From assembly GCA_947570695.1 (NCBI GenBank), contig CANOVB010000001.1:264553-328552 (forward strand): a stretch of DNA of 64,000 nucleotides, given 5' to 3'. The notes beneath the pieces were generated by a model that was given only the letters and a program-made list of their open reading frames with translations, was not told where the DNA came from and did no database searches. The DNA comes from an uncultured Clostridium sp. (GTDB lineage Bacteria > Bacillota > Clostridia > TANB77 > CAG-508). Both the position numbers and the translations under genes were made by a program. Shown in pieces: positions 53,454-61,500 of the stretch. Each line of letters begins with the position of its first letter. Positions within the stretch are counted from its first letter, which is position 1.

Positions 53454-54365
53454 CTATTTTTTATCTTTTTCATTTTTTATTATATCTGAAACTGCTCCTA
53501 AACTGCTAAGAGCTTTTGTTGCTTCAAAAGGGATAAATATTTTATTTGCTTGACCCTTTGCTACTTCTTGTAATGCTTCTAATGATTTTATTTGAACTAA
53601 TTTTTCATCAGGATCAGCAGTTTTGATTGCATCATAAACTTTTTGAATTTCTTGAGCTTTTGCTTCTGCAACTTGTTTTATAGCTTCAGCTTCACCAGTT
53701 GCTCTTCTAATTCTTGATTCTCTATCAGCTTCTGCATCTAATATTGCAGCTTGTTTTCTACCTTCAGCAAGAGTAATTGCAGATTGTCTTTCTCCTTCTG
53801 CTTCTAAGATTAAAGCTCTTTTATTTCTTTCTGCATTCATTTGTTTTTCCATTGCGTCTCTAATATCAGCTGGTGGTGTAATATCTTTAATTTCAACTCT
53901 ATCTATTTTACAACCCCAAGCATCTGTTGCTTCATCTAGTATAACTCTAAGTTTATCATTTATTTGATCTCTTGAACTAAATGTTTCATCTAATTCCATT
54001 TTACCAACTATATCACGAATTGTTGTTATAGCAAGGTATTCAATACCTTTTTTTAAGCTTTGAATTTCATAAACTGCTTTTGCTGGATCAGTAATTTTAT
54101 AGAAAACTACTGTATCTATTGTGATTGTAACATTGTCTGATGTGATAACACCTTGTGGTGGTATATCCATTGTTTGTTGTTTTAAACTAACAACTGAACG
54201 TACTTTGTCTAAGAAAGGAATAATTATTGTAAGACCTGCGTCTGCTACTTTGTGAAATCTTCCCAATCTTTCTATAATGTATACTTCTGATTGTCTAACA
54301 ACCTTTATTGTTTTATAAGCTATTATACAAATGATGATAAAAACTACTAAAAAAAATGCTCCCAT
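53454..54365 (-). CDS. SPFH/Band 7 (stomatin/QmcA-like) membrane protein
   Basis: A 303-residue protein: N-terminal helix (about 2-20), then a Band 7 domain (about 22-190: VYIIERLGRFHKVADAGLTIIIPFLDKV, and SLKQQTMDIPPQGVITSDNV), then an Ala/Glu-rich coiled coil (about 185-260, ERQSAITLAEGRKQAAILDAE). These proteins oligomerise at the membrane and organise domains or proteases. It lies 28 bp behind an NfeD-family gene, the standard partner arrangement. AAGGAGG precedes the ATG. Confidence 0.95.
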   Translation of the reverse strand: MGAFFLVVFIIICIIAYKTIKVVRQSEVYIIERLGRFHKVADAGLTIIIPFLDKVRSVVSLKQQTMDIPPQGVITSDNVTITIDTVVFYKITDPAKAVYEIQSLKKGIEYLAITTIRDIVGKMELDETFSSRDQINDKLRVILDEATDAWGCKIDRVEIKDITPPADIRDAMEKQMNAERNKRALILEAEGERQSAITLAEGRKQAAILDAEADRESRIRRATGEAEAIKQVAEAKAQEIQKVYDAIKTADPDEKLVQIKSLEALQEVAKGQANKIFIPFEATKALSSLGAVSDIIKNEKDKK

Positions 54366-54393
54366 TTAAAAATTTCCTCCTTAAAATTTTATA

Positions 54394-54825
54394 TTAAATT
54401 TTTGTTAATGGTTTTACTATTACTTTAACACCGTCAATTTTTTCTATTAAAACTTCGGTATCTTTAGAAATATATATGTCATCAGCTGATTTGGCAGACC
54501 AAACTTCACCACCAACTTTTACTTGACCTTTTCCTTCGATTGGGTCTATTTCATGAGTAACTTTGGCAATTTTTCCTTCTACTGAATAAGCATTAGTTTT
54601 TATTGATTCTTTTGGTAACATTTTATCAACAAATGGTTTTGTAAAGAATAAAAGTAAAGTAGAAACGATTAAAAATACTGTTGTTTGAATTATTGCGTTT
54701 TCTACAAATAAGCTTACTACCATTGCTACAAGTGCTCCTATTGAGAACCAAAAAATTAAAAAGCCAAAATTAATTATTTCTATTACTAGAAATACTCCAG
54801 CTAAAATTAACCATACTTGCCACAT
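54394..54825 (-). CDS. NfeD-family membrane protein
   Basis: About 143 residues. Three close hydrophobic helices (about 2-22, 26-45, 48-68) are followed by an OB-fold NfeD C-terminal domain (KTNAYSVEGKIAKVTHEIDPIEGKGQVKVGGEVWSA). It is the short, protease-less NfeD form. ATG 54825 follows GGAGG by 5 bases, whereas 54837 has no ribosome site. The pairing with the SPFH protein suggests a shared membrane-domain function. Confidence 0.92.
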   Translation of the reverse strand: MWQVWLILAGVFLVIEIINFGFLIFWFSIGALVAMVVSLFVENAIIQTTVFLIVSTLLLFFTKPFVDKMLPKESIKTNAYSVEGKIAKVTHEIDPIEGKGQVKVGGEVWSAKSADDIYISKDTEVLIEKIDGVKVIVKPLTKI

Positions 54826-55044
54826 ATATACCTCCATCTATTCTGATAAAGAATATTAAACTACAACAATATTATACTACAAATTTTAGTAAAAATCTAC
54901 AAAAATCAATATTTTATTCAACTTTTTTTGATTTTTATTCATTAATTATTAAAAATTATTAATAATTAAAAATTTTGTAGATTTTTTTAAAGCCTTATTA
55001 TATAATTAAAAAATAAATATAAATAAATCGGAGTAGCAAAATTA

Positions 55045-56229
55045 ATGAGAAAAAAGCAGAAAAAACTTAATAAGCTTAAGATTAGAAGATGTTTAATCAT
55101 AGGATTTGTAGTAATAATCTTTTTACTAATATTAATATGCAGTAATATTATTAGAAAGAATAAAGAATATAAAAATTTATCTATTTTATTAGATGATGAG
55201 TTTATAAAAACAAAAAATGATGTGGTTTTAGAAGATGATAATATATATTTTTCAAAAGATGATATTCAATCAATTTTTGATGAAACAATATATTATAATG
55301 AAGTTGAAAAAGAGCTAATAACAACTTATAATACACATATAGCACTATTAAAAGTTGATGAAACTTATGGATTAATAAATGATGAAAATATTGAATTAAA
55401 AGGAAATTTAAAAGAAATATCTGGAAAAATTTATTTGCCACTAACTGATTTAGGAGTAGTATATGATTTAGATATTAGATATTCTAAAACAACAAATAGA
55501 ATAATAATGGAAACAACTACAAAAGAGAAGAAAGAGGCAGTAGCTGTGAAAAGGACAAGCATAAAAAAGAAAAATAGCTTGTTTAGTAGTAAAATTGAAA
55601 AATTAATAATAGGAGATAAAGTAACAATTATAGAGGATTGTGGTAGATATAAAAAAGTAAAATCTGCAAGTGGAAATATTGGATATATAAAATCTAAAAC
55701 ATTATCAGATGAAACTATAGTAAGAGAAAAGGTAGAAACCCAAAATAAAGAATTAAATGTATATAAAAATTATTCTAATATTTCTGGAATATATGATAAT
55801 ATTCAAGTTGATAGCAGTAAATTAAATGTTGTAATACCTATATTTTTCTACATTGATAAAAATTCAAAAGTATTAGATAGAACAACAAGTAGTACAGCAA
55901 CTTATGCTGTTTATAAAAATTGGATAGATACAAATAATTTACAAATACTACCAGGGTTAAATGATAATGAAAATGTTTCAGAAAGTTTATTAAGTTATTC
56001 TCAAAGAAGTCAAATAATTAATTCACTAAAGGAATTAGTTTTAAAATATAATTTTGTTGGAATAAATATAGATTTTGATTCGATAGATGATATTAACAGT
56101 TTTTACAGATTTATATTAGAACTTGCACCTAGATTTAAGGCGTCTGGCTTAAAAGTAGCAATAACTCTTAATAATAATTTAGATAGAAATAGAATAGAAA
56201 AAATAGTTGATTATATAGTAGAGGAGTAA
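55045..56229 (+). CDS. Membrane-anchored SH3-like protein with a partial GH18-like domain
   Basis: A 394-residue protein: basic N-terminus, membrane helix (about 16-36), a CuAO-N-like/stalk-like region (GKIYLPLTDLGVVYDLDIRY near 130-150), an SH3-like segment (about 185-230: LIIGDKVTIIEDCGRYKKVKSASGNIGYIKS) and the first half of a GH18/YaaH-like fold (about 260-394) with GINIDFDSIDD. It ends shortly after that motif, so the typical second half of the GH18 barrel and the catalytic Glu are missing. It may bind rather than cleave cell wall. It overlaps in position with mltG by a 2-bp gap. Confidence 0.75.
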   Translation: MRKKQKKLNKLKIRRCLIIGFVVIIFLLILICSNIIRKNKEYKNLSILLDDEFIKTKNDVVLEDDNIYFSKDDIQSIFDETIYYNEVEKELITTYNTHIALLKVDETYGLINDENIELKGNLKEISGKIYLPLTDLGVVYDLDIRYSKTTNRIIMETTTKEKKEAVAVKRTSIKKKNSLFSSKIEKLIIGDKVTIIEDCGRYKKVKSASGNIGYIKSKTLSDETIVREKVETQNKELNVYKNYSNISGIYDNIQVDSSKLNVVIPIFFYIDKNSKVLDRTTSSTATYAVYKNWIDTNNLQILPGLNDNENVSESLLSYSQRSQIINSLKELVLKYNFVGINIDFDSIDDINSFYRFILELAPRFKASGLKVAITLNNNLDRNRIEKIVDYIVEE

Positions 56230-56231
56230 GT

Positions 56232-57329
56232 ATGGAAGAAAACAAATCAAAAAGAGGAATAATTTTAGCTTTATTATTAATTATATTAATAGTATTTATA
56301 GGTTCTGGAATTGCAGGAGTAATATGGTATACAGGAAATTTGAAACCAGTAAGTAGTAGTAAGAAAATAATAGAAGTTGAAATAACAGAAGGAATGGGAA
56401 TAACTCGTATTGCTAAAGAATTGGAAGATAAGGGAGTTATTAAAAGTGCTGATGTAATGAAAATATATGCTAAAATTAATAAAATCGGAAACCTTCAAGC
56501 CGGAAAGTATGAACTAGATAGTAGTGAAGATATGCCAGCAGTACTTGCACATATTTCTGGTGGAGATATTATAAATAATGAAATAAAAATTACATTTATA
56601 GAAGGCAAAAATATGAGATGGATAGCAAAAACAATAGCAGAAAAAACAAATAATACAGAAGAAGATGTGTTTGCTATTTTAGAAGATGAAGATTATATTG
56701 ATTCCTTAATAGAAAAATATTGGTTTTTAACAGATGAAATAAAAGATGAAAGAATATATTATCCATTAGAAGGATATTTATTACCAGACACATATATTTT
56801 TGAGAATAGAGAAGTACCTGTTAAAACAATTTTTGGTGTAATATTAAATTATACAGAAAAATTTTTAAATGGATATAAAGAAGAATTAGAAAATAGTAAT
56901 TTAACAATTCATCAAATACTTACACTTGCATCACTTGCAGAATTAGAAGGAAAATCAACTGAAGATAGAGCAGAAATAATTGGAGTATTTTTAAATAGAA
57001 TAAATAAGAGAATGAGTTTAGGAAGTGATGTTACTACTTATTATGCTTTTAAAGTGGATATGGGAGAAAGAGATTTAACAGCAAAAGAGTTAAATACAGA
57101 AAATCCATATAATACAAGAGGTCCAAATATGGTTGGGAAAATTCCAGTAGGTCCTATTGCTAATCCAAGTAAATCAGCTATTGAAGCTACCTTAAATTAT
57201 AAAGAAACAGATGCAATGTATTTTGTTGCTGATAAAAATGGAAAAGTATATTTTACAAAATCAAGTGAAGAGCATAATAAAATAATTAAAAAACTAAAAA
57301 ATGAAGGACTATGGTATGTATATGAGTAA
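56232..57329 (+). CDS. mltG: Endolytic peptidoglycan transglycosylase MltG
   Basis: A 365-residue YceG/MltG protein: N-terminal helix (about 9-33), a LysM-like part (about 45-115), and the catalytic domain with E237 (LASLAELEGKSTEDRAEIIGVFLNRI), LGSDVTTYYA, NTRGPNMVGKIPVGPIANPSKSAIEATL and YFVADKNGKVYFT. It cleaves nascent glycan strands at the outer membrane face. GGAG at the end of the preceding gene gives the start. It is translated right after the SH3-like gene. Confidence 0.96.
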   Translation: MEENKSKRGIILALLLIILIVFIGSGIAGVIWYTGNLKPVSSSKKIIEVEITEGMGITRIAKELEDKGVIKSADVMKIYAKINKIGNLQAGKYELDSSEDMPAVLAHISGGDIINNEIKITFIEGKNMRWIAKTIAEKTNNTEEDVFAILEDEDYIDSLIEKYWFLTDEIKDERIYYPLEGYLLPDTYIFENREVPVKTIFGVILNYTEKFLNGYKEELENSNLTIHQILTLASLAELEGKSTEDRAEIIGVFLNRINKRMSLGSDVTTYYAFKVDMGERDLTAKELNTENPYNTRGPNMVGKIPVGPIANPSKSAIEATLNYKETDAMYFVADKNGKVYFTKSSEEHNKIIKKLKNEGLWYVYE

Positions 57330-57336
57330 TCATGTA

Positions 57337-57365
57337 TTGACAAATTATTTTTAAACATATAAAAT
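57337..57365 (+). promoter_or_regulatory. Promoter of the zinc-ribbon protein pair
   Basis: TTGACA (57337-57342), 17 bp, TAAAAT (57360-57365), about 35 bp upstream of the start codon. Confidence 0.82.
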
Positions 57366-57399
57366 AATTTATATTTTGTAATTAAGGGGGTTTTTAATT

Positions 57400-57978
57400 A
57401 TGTTTTGCGAAAAATGTGGAACAAAATTACCAGATGATGCATCATTTTGCACAAACTGTGGTGCAAGCATTAATGATGGAGAATCAAAAACAAAGGAGAA
57501 AGTAGAAGATAATGAAGTACAATTAAATGTAAAACCTACATTTAAATTAGGTTACATGATATTACCTTACATATTAACTTATGTTATTTTATTTGCTTGT
57601 ATTGCATTACCTTTTATTGCAATGGATGGTGGAGCAGCAACATTAGGAGTATCAGTAATAATATTTTTAATAATGGCTGTTATATTTGCTATATCAACTT
57701 TCTTTACTAAAAAGCAATATGCTAACTATTCTTATGATTTTTATAGAACAAAAGTTGTATATAGAGATAGCTTTTTAAATCTTTCAGAAAAAGAAGTTAA
57801 ATATAAATACATAAGAGAAGCTACAATGCGTCAGACAATATTTCAAAGAATGTTTAATATTGGTACTATAATTCTATTTACAAATGCAGAAACAGGCGTT
57901 GGAAATGGAATTTCTATAGTAAATGTTGAGAATGTTCAAGAAGTATATAAAAATATAAAACAAACTATAGATGTATAA
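57400..57978 (+). CDS. Zinc-ribbon / bacterial PH-domain membrane protein (copy 1)
   Basis: A 192-residue protein. The N-terminus is a zinc ribbon with CEKCGTKLPDDASFCTNCG (four Cys, residues 3-22). Two helices follow (about 53-75 and 84-105), then a bPH_2-like domain (about 110-190: YDFYRTKVVYRDSFLNLSEKEVKYKYIREATMRQT). GGGGG precedes the ATG. The next gene is a paralogue. Function is unknown; bPH_2 proteins are often membrane-stress or signalling accessories. Confidence 0.85.
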   Translation: MFCEKCGTKLPDDASFCTNCGASINDGESKTKEKVEDNEVQLNVKPTFKLGYMILPYILTYVILFACIALPFIAMDGGAATLGVSVIIFLIMAVIFAISTFFTKKQYANYSYDFYRTKVVYRDSFLNLSEKEVKYKYIREATMRQTIFQRMFNIGTIILFTNAETGVGNGISIVNVENVQEVYKNIKQTIDV

Positions 57979-58038
57979 TAGGAATTTTTTAAGTTTATTT
58001 AAAATAAATATGTAGTTAAAAATGTGGAGGAAAATAAA

Positions 58039-58671
58039 ATGTTTTGTAAAAATTGTGGAGCTGAGATTAGTGATGATGCTCAATTTTGCCCAAAATGTGG
58101 AGCATCAAGAACAGGAGATACTAAAAAATCAAATGAAGTTGTAGATGATAATAAAGTACAATTTCAATTAAAACCAAAATTTAATTGGGGATATAAATTA
58201 TTAGGTACATTAGGTGTTGTTTTAATATGGGTTATTATAATATTTTGTTATTTAATAGAATCTATAGAAGAATTATTAATATTATTCCCATCAATACCAG
58301 TAATTGCATTAGCAATTATAATAATATATACAGCAGGAAAATTAATTTTTGAAAAAATGCAATATGATGATTTAGAATATAACTTTTATAAAACAAAAGC
58401 AGAATATAAAGACGGATTTTTAAATAAAGAAGAAAAAGAATTAAAATATAAATACATAAGAGAAGTTACAATGACACAAAGTATTATTGAAAGAATATTC
58501 AGAATAGGAACTATAAGAATATTTACAAATGCAAGTAGTGGTGGGGCTTATAATTCAAAACATAATAATATGTATGGAAAAAACGGATTAGCGATACATT
58601 GTGTTGAAAATGTAAAAGAACAATATCAAAAAGTAAAAGAAATAATAGATGCTGGAACACCAGAAGACTAA
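58039..58671 (+). CDS. Zinc-ribbon / bacterial PH-domain membrane protein (copy 2)
   Basis: A 210-residue paralogue of the preceding protein, with CKNCGAEISDDAQFCPKCG, two helices and a bPH_2-like region containing YKYIREVTMTQSIIERIFRIGTI, which parallels copy 1 closely. ATG 58039 follows GGAGG by 8 bases; a GTG at 58024 would include the ribosome site. The two genes form one operon and end at a perfect palindromic terminator. Confidence 0.85.
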   Translation: MFCKNCGAEISDDAQFCPKCGASRTGDTKKSNEVVDDNKVQFQLKPKFNWGYKLLGTLGVVLIWVIIIFCYLIESIEELLILFPSIPVIALAIIIIYTAGKLIFEKMQYDDLEYNFYKTKAEYKDGFLNKEEKELKYKYIREVTMTQSIIERIFRIGTIRIFTNASSGGAYNSKHNNMYGKNGLAIHCVENVKEQYQKVKEIIDAGTPED

Positions 58672-58678
58672 TAAATAA

Positions 58679-58716
58679 AAATTCCATTATTAGATTAATC
58701 TAATAATGGAATTTTG
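58679..58716 (+). terminator. Terminator of the zinc-ribbon pair
   Basis: AATTCCATTATTAGATT and AATCTAATAATGGAATT form a perfect 17-bp inverted repeat followed by TT. Confidence 0.88.
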
Positions 58717-58830
58717 GCTATATTACACGAACTTGTTTTTAAGTCCATAATATAAAGTTTTCAGCAACTTTGCACAGAAAAGTTTTGCTTGACATATTAA
58801 ATATTGTACAGTTTTGTTCCTTTTGATGAA
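58717..58830 (+). repeat. Palindromic repeat, degenerate copy
   Basis: ACGAACTTG..AAGTCCATAATATAAAGTTTTCAGCAACTTTGCACAGAAAAG resembles copy A from its second arm onward (TATAAAGCTTTCAGCAATTTGTACAGAAAAA). It again follows a terminator. Confidence 0.55.
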
Positions 58831-58857
58831 TAAATATTTACATAATTTTTAAGAAAC

Positions 58858-58887
58858 TTGACAAAATAATAAAATATAGAGTATAAT
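58858..58887 (+). promoter_or_regulatory. aspS promoter
   Basis: TTGACA (58858-58863), 18 bp, TATAAT (58882-58887), just before the T-box leader. Confidence 0.88.
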
Positions 58888-58894
58888 TAATAAT

Positions 58895-59142
58895 TATAGT
58901 AATTGTTGCGTTGAAGATGAAAGCTAATTGAAACCATTTTACAGAGAAAAAATGCCACTGGCTGAGAGCATTTTAAATTAAATTCAATTTTAGTGAAACA
59001 CATTGGAGCAATAAAAAAGTTGTAAAATTTATGAATGCAACTTTATTTAAAAGTGGAAAACGTAAAGTTTTCAATTAGGGTGGCACCGCGGAAGTATAGC
59101 TTTCGTCCCTGTAGTTTATCTACAGGAACGAAAGTTTTTTGT
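58895..59142 (+). promoter_or_regulatory. T-box leader (tRNA-sensing riboswitch) of aspS
   Basis: The T-box sequence AGGGTGGCACCGCGG is at 59077-59091. The terminator is at 59100-59140 (CTTTCGTCCCTGTAG / CTACAGGAACGAAAG plus T6), with TCGTCCC able to join the antiterminator. Stem I lies at about 58897-59015 (TAATTGAA pairs with TTCAATTT; the base pairs ATTG..GC with GCAAT). In the 3' side of the specifier region the sequence GTGAAACACATTGG offers AAC (58997-58999), an Asn codon, as the best specifier candidate; no GAC or GAT is seen there. Uncharged tRNA would allow aspS expression. Confidence 0.9.
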
Positions 59143-59216
59143 TTTATAGAAATAGTAAAGTTATATTTTATTATTTACCAAAATTCCGTCCCTGTGAAAG
59201 AAAAGGAGTGGATACT

Positions 59217-60981
59217 ATGAAAGAAAACATTTACAGAACTTATACATGCGGAGATTTAAGAGAAAAGCATGTAGGACAAGAAATTAGGTTAGCAGGATGG
59301 ATTGATACTACGAGAGATTTAGGAGGAGTTTTATTTATCGATTTAAGAGATCAATATGGAGTTACACAAGTAGTAGTTTCAGGTGATGAGAAAAAAGTAG
59401 ATTTTGCATCAAAAATACCAGTAGAATCAACTATATCTGTATCTCGGAAAAGTAAGATTAAGAGATGATGAAACAATAAACAGAAAACTTGAAACAGGAA
59501 CAGTAGAATTATTTGCAGACAAAATAGAGATTTTAGGAAAAAGAACAAAAGGATTACCTTTTGAAATCGAAAATAATAGAAATGTTAGAGAAGATTTAAG
59601 ATTAGAATATAGATTTTTGGATTTACGTGCAAGAAAAAATTTAGAGAATTTAAAATTAAGAGCTGAGCTTATACAATTTTTAAGAAATCAAATGATAGAA
59701 GAAGGTTTTTTGGAGGTACAAACTCCAATTTTAACAAGTTCTTCTCCAGAAGGAGCAAGAGATTATTTAGTACCAAGTAGAATGTATCCTGGAAAATTTT
59801 ATGCACTTCCACAAGCGCCACAACAATTTAAACAATTATTAATGGTTTCAGGAATAGATAAATATTTTCAAATAGCACCTTGTTTTAGAGATGAAGATGC
59901 AAGAGCAGATCGTTCCCCAGGAGAATTTTATCAATTAGATATGGAAATGGCTTTTAGCACTCAAGAAGATGTTTTTGAAGTTATGGAAAAGATAATTTAT
60001 AATACTTTTAAAAAGTTTTCAGATAAAAAAGTAGCAGAATATCCTTTTCCAAGAATTCCTTACAATGAAGCTATGCTTAAATATGGTACAGATAAACCAG
60101 ATTTGAGAAATCCTTTAGAAATAAAAGATGTGACAAATATATTTGAAAAACTAGATATAAAAGTATTTAATGGAAAAATTGTAAGAACAATTACTCTTCC
60201 AAATGGTACAAATGCAACAAGAACTTTTTATGATGGTATGGTAGATTTTGCTATAGAAGAATGTAAGGCTAAAGGACTAGCTTGGCTTAAAGTGAATGAT
60301 GATAGAAGTTTGCAAGGTCCTATAGCAAAATTAATCCCAGAAGAAGCAAGAGAAAGACTATTAACTCAAACTAATACAAAAGCTGGTGATAGTATTTTCT
60401 TTATTGCAGAACATAAAGGATTAGTTGAAAAGTTGGCAGGAGAAATTAGAAAAGAAATAGGAATAAGACAAAATTTAATTGATGATTCTGTTTATAAATT
60501 TTGTTGGATAGTAGACTTTCCAATGTATGAAATAGCAGATAACGGAAAAATAGAATTTTGCCATAATCCATTTTCTATGCCACAAGGTGGATTAGAGGCT
60601 TTGAAAAGTAAAGAACCATTAGAAATTTTAGCATATCAATATGATATTGTATGTAATGGGATTGAACTTTCTTCTGGAGCAGTTAGAAATCATGATCCAG
60701 AAATAATGATTAAAGCTTTTGAAATAGCAGGATATACAAAGCAAGAGATAGAAAATAGATTTTCAGCTTTATTTAATGCTTTTCATTTTGGAGCACCACC
60801 TCATGCTGGAATTGCGCCAGGTATTGATAGAATGTTAATGATTTTAACAGGAGAAGAAAGTATTAGAGAAGTTATTGCATTTCCAATGAATAGCAAAGCA
60901 CAAGATTTATTAATGGGATCTCCAAGCTATGTTACTGATAGACAATTAAAAGATGTTCATATAAAACTAGATGTTAAATAA
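59217..60981 (+). pseudogene. aspS: Aspartyl-tRNA synthetase with a single-base frameshift
   Basis: AAGGAG 8 bases upstream sets the ATG at 59217. The OB-fold anticodon domain begins normally ([28 protein letters not shown]...) but the frame stops at 59466-59468. Removing one C at 59445 (TCTCGGAAAAG to TCTGGAAAAG) gives [19 protein letters not shown].. and joins the remainder, with class II motif 2 (CFRDEDARADRSPGEFYQLDME), the bacterial GAD insert and motif 3 (GIAPGIDRMLM), to the stop at 60981: about 587 residues. The gene is normally essential, so a sequence error or a recoding event is more likely than true loss. Confidence 0.92.
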
Positions 60982-61014
60982 ATGGTATAATTTGGTAATT
61001 GAAAAAATTAGTAG

Positions 61015-61043
61015 TTGACAATGTGTGAAAATTGTGGTAAAAT
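61015..61043 (+). promoter_or_regulatory. Promoter of the histidine-uptake operon
   Basis: TTGACA (61015-61020), 17 bp, TAAAAT (61038-61043), about 35 bp before the first leader-peptide start. Confidence 0.9.
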
Positions 61044-61077
61044 GAAACACATAGAAATCAAAGGAGATTTATTTTTT

Positions 61078-61122
61078 ATGATAAAGATTTTAAAAGGTAA
61101 CAAACATCATCATAGAAAATAG
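61078..61122 (+). CDS. His-rich leader peptide 1
   Basis: A 14-residue peptide, MIKILKGNKHHHRK, with AAAGGAG about 9 bases before its ATG. Three consecutive CAT His codons (61105-61113) lie just before the stop. The stop codon's last base starts the first hairpin arm, as expected for translation-coupled attenuation. Ribosome stalling at these codons when charged tRNA-His is scarce would change which downstream hairpins form. Its role is inferred from the arrangement and from the His-related genes behind it. Confidence 0.85.
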   Translation: MIKILKGNKHHHRK

Positions 61123-61213
61123 CTTGTGTCAAATATTGAGGCACAAGCTTATGATGCTTGTGCCTTTAGTGTTTAAAGCCTTAAGGTACAAAACCTTAAG
61201 GCTATTTTTATTT
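61122..61213 (+). promoter_or_regulatory. Attenuator 1: alternative arms and terminator
   Basis: Arm 1 GCTTGTGTC (61122-61130) can pair with arm 2 GGCACAAGC (61140-61148), and arm 2 can pair even better with arm 3 GCTTGTGCC (61156-61164), so the two pairings exclude each other. A terminator follows: AGCCTTAAGGT (61177-61187) and ACCTTAAGGCT (61193-61203), then ATTTTTATTT. The GCCTT of arm 3 could also pair with the AAGGC of the terminator. Confidence 0.8.
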
Positions 61214-61245
61214 AATAGAAAAAAATTAAAAAGGAGAAAAAAATT

Positions 61246-61290
61246 ATGAAAAAATTTTTAATAATAAATATACATCATCATAAAAAATAG
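61246..61290 (+). CDS. His-rich leader peptide 2
   Basis: A 14-residue peptide, MKKFLIINIHHHKK, with AAGGAG upstream. Its three CAT codons are at 61273-61281, at the same distance from the stop as in leader 1, and its ATG lies exactly 168 bp after that of leader 1. Apart from HHH and the basic end the peptide sequence has diverged, so the His codons and their placement are what has been kept. Confidence 0.85.
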   Translation: MKKFLIINIHHHKK

Positions 61291-61378
61291 CTTGTGTCTA
61301 GATTAAGGCACAGGCTTAAAGATGCTTGTGCCTTTGAAGTTTAAAGACTTAGAGGTACAAACCTTTAAGTCTTTTTAT
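61290..61378 (+). promoter_or_regulatory. Attenuator 2: alternative arms and terminator
   Basis: The same plan as unit 1: GCTTGTGTC (61290-61298), GGCACAGGC (61307-61315), GCTTGTGCC (61324-61332), then terminator AAAGACTTA.AGGT (61343-61356) / ACCT.TAAGTCTTT (61361-61374) with a T-rich tail. It is followed by a 120-base AT-rich leader and the first transporter gene. Confidence 0.8.
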
Positions 61379-61500
61379 ATAATAAAAGATATTTATATTT
61401 GAATTTATAAAATACAAAATTCTATTAAATAAAATATGAGCAGACTTTCTTTGAGAAATAAACAGTTAAAAAATTAATTAAAATTTTAGGAGGATTTATT

